Assembly (NCBI GenBank): GCA_021186555.1 | Contig: JAJKFL010000005.1 | Location: 49,383,635 to 49,447,634, forward strand | From: Reticulitermes speratus | Taxonomy: Eukaryota > Arthropoda > Insecta > Blattodea > Rhinotermitidae | Reading direction: 5' to 3' | DNA length: 64,000 nt | Shown here: positions 58,201 through 64,000 of the stretch, in pieces | How positions within the stretch are numbered: position 1 is the first letter of the stretch | How the letters are laid out: every line of letters starts with the position of its first letter | Position numbers and translations under genes: made by a program | Notes under the pieces: generated by a model | What the model saw: the letters and a program-made list of their open reading frames with translations, nothing else | Database searches by the model: none | Told to the model about the DNA's origin: nothing

Positions 58201-61200
58201 GGACTGGCAGCAGGCATTTGCTGTTTGTTTTTTATTGCTTCAGTCTCTAGAGCTCGCTGGTATTGCAAGCATGGGATTGCGCTTAGTGGTACTTCATGTT
58301 TCTATTGGGAGAAAAAAAAATCTACGTTACAAATTCATTGTCTAATTATACAGATACAGTGCAGCACAGCCCCATCTTAATCTAAAATTACATACATATT
58401 AAATTCCCTAAAATACTGCCTCCTAGACATGTATTATTTTTTGATAAAAATGTTTTTTTTGGGGGGCACAGTAGATCTAAATGACAAACTGGTGACAATC
58501 CTACACACAGGAAATTAACAATGAGATTAATCACTTTGGATCAATAAAACAGAATGTGCAAAAAGGGAAAACCTTAAACTGGGTAGCAGCACAAGCAGGT
58601 TCCACTGTTTAAGCATGTCATTTCAAAAGATATTATATACAAACTAATAAGAAAACAAGAACAGAGCCTGTCACATGTTCATGCCTGAATATTTTGAAGC
58701 ATCACACTTACCCTGGCACTGCCAGGACCGAGGAAGTATGGCTGCGAGAGAGTGCAGACTCGCGTCTGTTTGTGGAGGTAGAGTGGCATCCCACTGTTGT
58801 GTGTCACCTGAACCCAGCCTTCAGGTAACACATCAAAGTGATTGTGTCCTATTTCTGTCAAAACATACACGAGTCTCTTTAAACAAGGAGATTTTTTAAA
58901 TTCACGTCCACATTGTTTACTTTTCTAGCACCACAATTTACAGTTTCGTCAAGACATGTCAACACAGCAGCTGCAAGTCAACAGTCAAGTTTTCATTAAC
59001 AAATTAATTTTCAAATTAATAAAACTTATAAGCAGTTTACCAAATCTGTATCAGCAAGAAACCTTCAAAAACATTTCTGCCATGTGAACAACTCTGATTA
59101 ACGCAAGTTCAACATAAAATCTGAACTGATATTAACCCTTCTGTGCCAAAATTAAATGTCTGGTATGATGTGCAGCAGAACAGAATATAAATAATACAAG
59201 CCATGATAGGTCATCTGCTATACCCACTGTTCAGCATTTTGAGCGTCACACTCTGTGACAGGTATACGTGATGTTTGGTGTCGAATAGCTGAGGGCAATA
59301 AGCTATAAAGTCACAAACAAATAAGCATACTCCAAACTGGAGGTCTAAACACAACCTCTCACCCATTTGCTATGTCAGCTTCCTATATTGTCTTGAGCTA
59401 ATGACATAGGGAGAGGGAGGAAAAGAGAATAAGAACAAACTATAAGCCCTCAAATATGGCATGGCAGAGAAATCAAAGTATTATATTCCAGCTGTCTTGT
59501 GAGAGGATTTCAGAAGCTCAGAACAACCCCCAGTCATTGGTGAGTTACAGCGGACATGAGCAGACACTGCAGGGCTTCATATTCCTACTGCTGACTACAC
59601 ATGACCAGAGTCTCATTCTGCCAACACACAGACAAAATGGGAGAGCAAGCACAAGAAAACTAAACAAAATGGGAGGGCATAATGCAACAAAACAAAATGG
59701 GAGAGCACAAAGACACTACACAAAATGGGACAGCAAAAGGAAACTAAACAAAATGGGACAGCACAAAGAAACTAAACAAAATAGGAGGGCATAATGCAAC
59801 AAAACAAAATGGGAGAGCACAAAGAAACTGAACAAAATGGGACAGCACAAGGAAACTAAACAAAATTGGACAGCACAAAGAAACTAAACAAAATAGGAGG
59901 GCATAATGCAACAAAACAAAATGGGAGAGCACAATGAAACTAAACAAAATGGGACAGCACAAGGAAACTAAACAAAATGGGACAGCACAAAGAAACTAAA
60001 CAAAATAGGAGGGCATAATGCAACAAAACAAAATGGGAGAGCACAAAGAAACTAAACAAAATGGGAGATCACAAAGAAACTAAACAAAATGGGAGGGCAT
60101 AATGCAACAAAACAAAATGGGAGAGCATAAAGAAACTAAACAAAATAGGAGAGCACAAAGAAACTAAACAAAATGGGAGGGCATAATGCAACAAAACAAA
60201 ATGGGAGAGCACAAAGAAACTATACAAAATGGGACAGCACAAAGAAACTAAACAAAATGGGAGATCACATGGAAACAAAACAAAATGGGAGAACACAAGA
60301 AAACTAAACAAAATGGGAGCGCATAATGCAACAAAACAAAATGGCAGAGCACAAAGAAACTAAACAAAATGGGAGGGCATAATGCAACAAAACAAAATGG
60401 GAGAGCACAAAGAAACTAAACAAAATGGGACAGCACAAAGAAACTAAACAACATGGGAGAGCACAAGGAAACTAAACAAAATGGGAGAGCACATGGAAAC
60501 AAAACAAAATGGGAGAGCACAAGAAAACTAAACAAAATAGGAGAGTACAAGGAAACTAAACAAAATAGAACAGTATACAGAAATGAAACAAAATTGGACA
60601 GCACAAGGAAACAAAACAAAATGGAAGAGCATAAGAAAACTAAACAAAATGGGAGAGCATAAGGACACTAAAGAAAATGGAACAGCACAATAAAACAAAA
60701 CAAAACGGGACAGCACAAAGAAACTAAACAAAATACCTTCCAACACAATCTTCTCCTTTTCTTCATAACGTGAACTTGCCTCATCACCATCTTTTTGACA
60801 AAAACTTTTTCTCCTTCTGCCCTTAAATTCCTCTGGCAAACCTGAAAGAAGACAACAGAAACAACTGGAACTTTTAATGACATTGCCTAATTACACCTTC
60901 CATACAGCATTCCAGCATACATAACCAATAAAACAATTTGTTAAAGACCACAGCTATTTTAACATTTACTGCAACATCAATGTGTATTACACTAACATTA
61001 TGTTGGACACAGTTCATTACCTGCAGTATATCTGACATACACAACATCCTGGGAGTTTGATCTACTCTTATACAAGATTTGTGGTTCTCACAGCTGTGTT
61101 TCTGAATATGCAAGTCTTCTGGGATGCAACACCTTATATTTTGGGTGAGGATCTGTTGACATTTCAAAAGAGTGTGGTGCCTTCACCTTCAGGGTCAAAC

Positions 61201-61878
61201 TGGACTGCTTGACCCTGACAATGAATGCATTATGATCCTTTGAAACATCTGGAACCACATACCTAACAATACAGTATTACAGCCCACAATAATCGAATCA
61301 ACTATTAAAACTGTCAGCCCAAGAAGACTGTACCAAATTTTGTCACTGTGAAAGCTTAAAGACAAGTATCATACAAGGGAGTCATCACGAAAACCTGGAA
61401 TGAAAAATGGGACCAACCATGAGATTATATATATTACTAAAGAAAGACTTAACCTTGTTGATTCAATATCCATCATACCTTCCTCCAGCATAGCCTCAAT
61501 TTCTTCATCTGGAACATCAGAATCAAAGCTCTCCTCTGATTGGTTATCTGAGTCTTGATCATAGTCCTCTTCGTCAAGAACATCAAACTCTCTCAGTGCT
61601 TGGCTTTCATCTACATCCACTGTGACATCATCCTCTACCTCCCCTGTGTCTTCACTTTCACTCTTTACTTCACATTCTGTTTCCTGCTTTACTCTCGAAC
61701 CTGATGTATCACATGAGTTTGTTCCTTTGGTAGATAAAACTGGAGGACCACTTGGCGAATTACAGTTAGTACTTGAAGGCAAAGTGCTTAATGACATATC
61801 CCTCGATGCATATGGGCATTTACGAGGTTCCTCACCACCTTCCCCATCATCAGATGCCTTACGTTTCTGTTGAACCAT
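43242..61878 (-). CDS. pasha: Pasha / DGCR8 orthologue, 12 coding exons, complete
   Basis: Exons: 61878-61479, 60841-60737, 58854-58712, 58301-58172, 55343-55205, 54213-54098, 52311-52168, 50202-49997, 49515-49415, 47830-47674, 46604-46410, 43334-43242. All are GT-AG and total 1929 nt, giving 642 aa, the length I recall for Drosophila Pasha. Pasha binds Drosha in the nucleus as the Microprocessor and anchors primary microRNA hairpins. Residues about 65-133 are acidic and end [10 protein letters not shown], followed by basic GRRRK. The WW-like region is 178-216 ([19 protein letters not shown] ... PYFLG). IPCLQY carries Cys227, matching the haem-ligand Cys of human DGCR8. dsRBD1 is about 361-436 ([16 protein letters not shown]) and dsRBD2 about 482-547 ([15 protein letters not shown]). 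The C-terminal tail (548-612) has [15 protein letters not shown], the Drosha-binding type. Introns are full of mobile DNA. Confidence 0.97.
43651..44535 (-). mobile_element. pogo/Tigger-like deletion derivative, copy 1 (pasha intron 11)
   Basis: An 885-bp element with terminal inverted repeats beginning CCGTATATTCTCGAATCTAA. TA flanks the right end; the left is CA. Its minus-strand ORF from 44,273 begins [17 protein letters not shown] and has two helix-turn-helix regions. It loses frame at CGCGAGTAG (copy 2 has CGCGAAGTAG), so this copy cannot encode the full product. No DDE catalytic domain is present. Confidence 0.85.
45174..45292 (+). mobile_element. LINE relic, left part (pasha intron 11)
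   Basis: It contains ATGATTAGATGGGCGGGGCATG and AGCAACGGGGAAGACTTAGG, matching the [10 protein letters not shown] region. It is interrupted by a hAT MITE and continues at 45,774-45,960 with GAGTGGGCCCATCTGGCTCC and TAGGGAGCAGAGG. Confidence 0.6.
45293..45773. mobile_element. hAT-type MITE, 481 bp
   Basis: Terminal inverted repeats CAGTGGCGGACTGG and CCAGTCTGCCACTG are flanked by a perfect 8-bp target duplication GGTACAAA (45,285-45,292 and 45,774-45,781). CAGTGGCGG-type ends with 8-bp duplications are hallmarks of hAT elements. There is no transposase ORF; the interior is AT-rich. It inserted into an older LINE. Confidence 0.9.
45774..45960 (+). mobile_element. LINE relic, right part (pasha intron 11)
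   Basis: Continues the interrupted LINE with ATAATATTAAAATGGATG, ATCTGGCTCCAGATAGGG and GACAAACCTTTGAGTTCC. Confidence 0.6.
46983..47110 (-). repeat. SINE body fragment (family B), pasha intron 10
   Basis: The plus strand has AAAGTAAAGTTATCCCAGTGC, GGAGTACAGATATAGCTCC and CATGGATGTGAGTGG. The head is absent. Confidence 0.5.
47130..47400 (-). repeat. Fold-back repeat family (GGGTCAAACAG), pasha intron 10
   Basis: It includes GAGGCTTCAGGTCTTCTGGAATGTG, CTGAGGGTCAAACAGTCCAGG, GACTGCTTAACCC and a CTCCAAAACACCAGGAACC end. The same blocks occur around 61.05-61.27 kb and, in part, at 6.49, 41.6 and 50.95 kb and at the window start. Confidence 0.5.
47951..48827 (-). mobile_element. pogo/Tigger-like deletion derivative, copy 2, ORF intact (pasha intron 9)
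   Basis: An 877-bp element with CCGTATATTCTC termini flanked by TA on both sides (target TA, as for Tc1/mariner/pogo). Repeats of TGCGGATTAGATTCG lie just inside both ends, as transposase-binding sites often do. The minus-strand ORF (48,548-48,147) is complete; see the next entry. Confidence 0.9.
48147..48548 (-). CDS. DNA-binding-only transposase derivative (133 aa)
   Basis: The protein starts [17 protein letters not shown]. It has a first helix-turn-helix ([37 protein letters not shown], about residues 26-68) and a second CENP-B-type one ([34 protein letters not shown], about 82-122). It then jumps straight to an acidic end, MSDDGESDE. In pogo/Tigger transposases a DDE domain of about 250-300 aa lies between these parts and the C terminus is often acidic. 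The DDE part is missing while the frame stays open, so the protein could bind element ends but not cut. It may act as a repressor; that is inference. Three codons are absent relative to copy 1 (the ERR-K region). Confidence 0.75.
   Translation of the reverse strand: MGGACSNLSCTVVMEEGRLKSKRLSYTAKFKRQVIRCAEENGNRRAAAIFGVDESNVRLWRKHKAAISGCEASRRKFTGPKKGRFPEIDDAVFMFFQETGLFVSYDLLREEVIKKARSLNIPRIMSDDGESDE
49720..49744. repeat. Poly-G(25) tract in pasha intron 8
   Basis: Twenty-five consecutive G on the plus strand (poly-C in the pasha transcript). Such a run is prone to slippage and assembly error. Confidence 0.9.
51118..52031 (+). mobile_element. Possible LTR-retrotransposon remnant (pasha intron 7)
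   Basis: Composition differs from the flanking intron (more GC and CpG). A TATAAAAG box lies at about 51,391. About 165 bp downstream, ATG starts a short signal-peptide-like reading, [18 protein letters not shown], ending at a GT donor (ACGAGGTAGG). AATAAATC at about 51,829 could be a polyadenylation signal. A TACGGGAGGTGGTGGCACGC stretch follows. AACGGTT occurs at both edges. No gag or pol sequence is present. It could be a solo LTR with leader, but I cannot fix its ends. Confidence 0.35.
52362..53234 (-). mobile_element. pogo/Tigger-like deletion derivative, copy 3 (pasha intron 6)
   Basis: An 873-bp element with CCGTATATTCTC ends and TA on both sides. Its ORF is broken by a stop in the first helix-turn-helix: the CTCCTCTGCGCA of copy 1 is CTCCTATGCGCA here, giving TAG. 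The left end lies only 50 bp upstream (in pasha sense) of the coding exon 7 acceptor at 52,312-52,313. Confidence 0.85.
53904..54051. repeat. 148-bp hairpin (pasha intron 6)
   Basis: Left arm TTCAGTAAAACTTTC, CGCTAGCAGC and GGTGGAATGGTGAATAA; right arm TTATTCACCGTCC, GGCTGCTAGC and GAAGTTTTACTGAA. Each arm is about 50 bp with some mismatches. A loop contains a second small palindrome around CAAGAACCATGATTCTCG. In the pasha transcript it would fold into a primary-microRNA-sized hairpin. Confidence 0.7.
54686..54985 (-). repeat. SINE (family B), pasha intron 5
   Basis: The plus strand has AATGTAATATTGTCCCTTTGC, GAGCAGAGACATAGTTCC, GATAGAGGTGAGTGGTCAAC and GGATGGGCCCCACAGCC, then a degraded head. 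Orientation is reverse and divergence is high. Confidence 0.6.
55440..56365 (+). mobile_element. LINE relic with YADD motif (pasha intron 4)
   Basis: Translated pieces include [20 protein letters not shown] and [13 protein letters not shown] (the reverse-transcriptase YADD motif), then [17 protein letters not shown]-like and [15 protein letters not shown] segments, ending AGGGAATTTCTTAAG. Many frameshifts and stops are present. It is the longest copy of this LINE family in the window. Confidence 0.75.
56580..57358 (+). pseudogene. mariner transposase relic (pasha intron 4)
   Basis: The C-terminal two thirds of a mariner transposase remain: [20 protein letters not shown], then [14 protein letters not shown] (first catalytic Asp), [18 protein letters not shown] (second Asp) and [21 protein letters not shown] (third Asp, the D34D arrangement). 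It is broken by a frameshift near 56,895 and an in-frame TGA at 57,122-57,124. The N-terminal DNA-binding part and a recognisable left inverted repeat are missing. Confidence 0.85.
57752..57937. repeat. 186-bp palindrome without loop (pasha intron 4)
   Basis: Two 93-bp arms meet at AAACTGATCAGTTT (57,844/57,845) with only about four mismatches. The right arm contains CCTGAGGATGGGGAC, GTCCCCGAAAC and GTTGTA: a CTGAGGA core, a strong GGGGAC/GTCCCC stem II and GAAA. It lacks a good stem I. It is a degenerate member of the hammerhead-like family. Confidence 0.8.
59632..60736. repeat. 28-bp minisatellite, about 39 copies (pasha intron 2)
   Basis: The unit is GAGAGCACAAAGAAACTAAA followed by CAAAATGG; a second unit type is GAGGGCATAATGCAACAAAA followed by CAAAATGG. 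The two types recur in a patterned order, which shows multi-unit duplication. In pasha sense the array begins within the exon 2 donor: GAAG|GTATTTTGTTTAGTTTC. Because 28 is not a multiple of 3, the minus strand reads as long repetitive hydrophobic ORFs; these are not genes. Confidence 0.95.
61040..61270 (-). repeat. Fold-back repeat family (GGGTCAAAC), pasha intron 1
   Basis: Has GGTTCTCACAGCTGTGTTTCTG, GTCTTCTGGGATGCAACACC, and a hairpin CTTCAGGGTCAAAC/GCTTGACCCTGA at 61,190-61,222. The same family occurs at 47.1-47.4 kb and in part at the window start. Confidence 0.5.
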
Positions 61879-63486
61879 CCTAAACGAAGATTTTCCCTAT
61901 CTGTTGACACCAGATTTACAAAATTTAATAAACTGTAGTTTTAAAATTGTTGTTACTACACTCTAAAATCAACTCAACCACCCTGTACTGATGAAGTGTT
62001 TGGGAAATGTGACAATTCTTACACCTTGCTAATGTATCACCAACACAATTACATGTACAAAATTCTAAAATATGTACATTTTAAGAAGGCATACCAAACA
62101 TCACGTTCAAGTGATTAACACTTGTTCTTCATATTATGGATCCTGAGTTCTCGTCATGACCTGGAGATCGCTATCTTGACTGTGGTTTTTCATGGTTTCC
62201 CTCAGTCCTTCCAGGCACATATGGAGATTCTACAGTACCTTACATTAGGACATGACTGCCTCCTTCCATATTCTTTCCACTTCATTATTGATTAAACATC
62301 CTACCATCTGATACTGCATATTCTGAGAAATTGACAGCCTCATTAAATAATGCAAGAACAAACAAAATAAAATTTAGGAAATAATTTCCTATATAATAAA
62401 AATATGAAAATGATACAAAAATATCCAGTTTATGTTTTTGGTTACTCTCCTTTTACTGCCAGTGGTACATTCTTGTAGAAAGTATGATTCCACCACATTG
62501 ATCTGCATAATCATACAGCATAACATTTCAGCACCGAGATTTTATACTGTAATGAGAAATGACTAATAGGCGAATTACTTCATGCTTAGAGCCTAAAATG
62601 TTTTATATACATAGACACATTCTGAGCAGCAAGAAAAGACAAACATAAACGCAACTATCGAGAAACAATGCAGATGAGTCACAGAAGAAGTGGGGGAAAA
62701 AACACAGCACGTAGAACTTAAACTTCAAGATAAAACGCCTATAGGCAGATGTGACAAGATGGTAGGGGTAATGATGCTTTGTAAGATCTCTAGCCACAGC
62801 AATGTTCAGTGTTTCTGGAATTAACACTTTTAGAATTCAAAATAAAACATTTATCCTCATTACAACGTCCACGAATCCATCTTCTTGTAACAGATTTATA
62901 GTTTATTATTAATTTACTTGTTTATTTATGTATTTCTATACTTGTCTGTTACAGGCTCTTTCTGTTGGTAAGCATTCAAATAAAACAACTGCAAATACTT
63001 CTGCACTTAATGAAACCAGACGGAAATGGATGCATAGCATAACTATTCTTGCCCATTTCCCCTCCTTCATTTAACTATCCCGAAACTGGCAAGATATAAA
63101 TTTTAATAAACTGTCGTATTATACTAAATTAAATTTCATTTAAATATGTATTTATATATGTGTAGGCCTATTAAATCAGGTACAAAGCTTTCTATCATTT
63201 CTATCAACAATAAATGACTTTGGTAGAGAGTGTGTGTGTGTGTTAGAAAGACCACTGCTGACTTTTGATCAGACAAGTTCATAAAGTTGCTTTTGTTCAG
63301 TTACCTCAAATACCATATGACTTAACAGAAAAAAGTATGACATATAAATGGTTGTTTTACTCTTCCCTACAACCATTTTTTGTTGCAATGAAACTCATAT
63401 TTAGCAAGCTTCAATCAAGATACACATACAAACATGTAAATCTTCAAGTACTCATGAATATTACAATTGTCCAATATAAATCAAAA
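61879..63486. other. Upstream region of pasha; no gene recognised
   Basis: A TCTTCGTTTAG acceptor-like sequence directly precedes the pasha ATG, so a 5' non-coding exon could lie further right. The rest is AT-rich, with a (TG)n run near 63,228-63,242 and no domain-bearing ORF. Confidence 0.35.
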
Positions 63487-63762
63487 CTAAAATGGCTGAA
63501 CATTTAAAAGAAATGTCTGCAGGGCTTGAAACATATCAGCACATTGTACTGCTACCCACATGTACAAAGATGGTAACAGTTTCTCTGAGACTTGAAAATT
63601 CAACAGTACCATAGTAGTAGTAATAGCATTCAACAGGGTACGACTGTTGAAAAAAAATGTGCCAATATTAATGCAAAATGATGTATTTATTTTTCTGGTT
63701 GATGTGTCAAAGTCAAAATCCATCAACTTTGACACTAATCTCTTCCTTGCTAACTCCCACAT
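63487..63762 (-). CDS. Possible gustatory-receptor terminal exon or relic
   Basis: A 91-codon minus-strand ORF reads RKRLVSKLMDFDFDTSTRKIN, then GTFFFNSRTLLNAITTTMVLLNFQ. Insect gustatory receptors end with a last transmembrane helix of the form FF-(x)-LL-AI-TTYLVILIQFQ. Here the phenylalanines, LL, AIT and a final FQ agree, but the TY signature is TT and about 30 residues follow FQ instead of a stop. I see no upstream exons within the window edge. It could be a chemoreceptor fragment or a chance ORF. Confidence 0.35.
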   Translation of the reverse strand: MWELARKRLVSKLMDFDFDTSTRKINTSFCINIGTFFFNSRTLLNAITTTMVLLNFQVSEKLLPSLYMWVAVQCADMFQALQTFLLNVQPF

Positions 63763-64000
63763 GTCAAATCATTACATATCCATGACAAGTTATGTCTACA
63801 TGTTGATACCACTGTGAAATTCTTATGATACACAATACTGATGTCCATTGAAAGTGGGGTGAAACACAAGCCACCAGTCCACATATGTTAGCGCTTATGC
63901 TTTTGAATATCCACATTCATGTAACTGTGGGATTTAACCCCCTATGGTCTCTATATTCTTACGTGTTCTAGCTGCATGGTTACCAAGTCAAGCTCTCTTT

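Noticed and set aside
59744..60839. Series of long minus-strand ORFs rich in Phe, Leu, Cys and Ser
   Set aside because: They are the 28-bp minisatellite read in frame. Only codons at 60,841-60,737 belong to pasha exon 2.

Overview
The window looks like nuclear DNA of a large-genome insect. Genes are split by long introns with GT-AG junctions, intergenic DNA is packed with tRNA-derived SINEs and decayed LINEs, and the recognisable proteins are insect-like (Pasha, HGH1, a possible gustatory-receptor exon). The repeat style makes a cockroach or termite (Blattodea) a reasonable guess, but nothing in the sequence proves it.

Layout: (1) 1-11.3 kb holds no host gene that I can see and is a mosaic of SINEs, LINE ends and fold-back repeats. 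(2) 11.4-15.1 kb, + strand, carries a PTB/PID-domain protein spread over three overlapping reading frames without visible introns. (3) 16.36-16.74 kb is a fold-back with a TATA box and CCAAT box in its spacer; 17.35-18.99 kb is a 41-bp satellite. (4) 20.8-29.7 kb, - strand, is a complete seven-exon HGH1 gene of 368 codons; its upstream region carries a 768-bp inverted-repeat insertion with hammerhead-ribozyme-like motifs. (5) 30.7-43.2 kb is mostly repeat debris plus one orphan exon-like ORF at 40.06-40.36 kb. (6) 43.2-61.9 kb, - strand, is a complete twelve-coding-exon pasha (DGCR8 orthologue) encoding 642 aa, whose exon phases close exactly. (7) 63.5-63.8 kb, - strand, has a possible gustatory-receptor terminal exon.

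Pasha is the RNA-binding partner of Drosha and recognises hairpin primary microRNAs; HGH1 is a chaperone dedicated to eukaryotic elongation factor 2. The two lie on the same strand but I see no functional link between them. The pasha introns are crowded with mobile DNA: three copies of a pogo/Tigger-like element whose ORF keeps the DNA-binding domains but has lost the catalytic domain, a mariner relic, a LINE holding a hAT MITE, a near-perfect 186-bp palindrome, and a 28-bp minisatellite that starts within the splice donor of coding exon 2.

The most interesting signals are the DNA-binding-only pogo derivatives, the dispersed family with hammerhead-like cores (CUGANGA, stem II, GAAA), the two same-direction frame changes in the PTB gene, and the minisatellite/splice-site junction.
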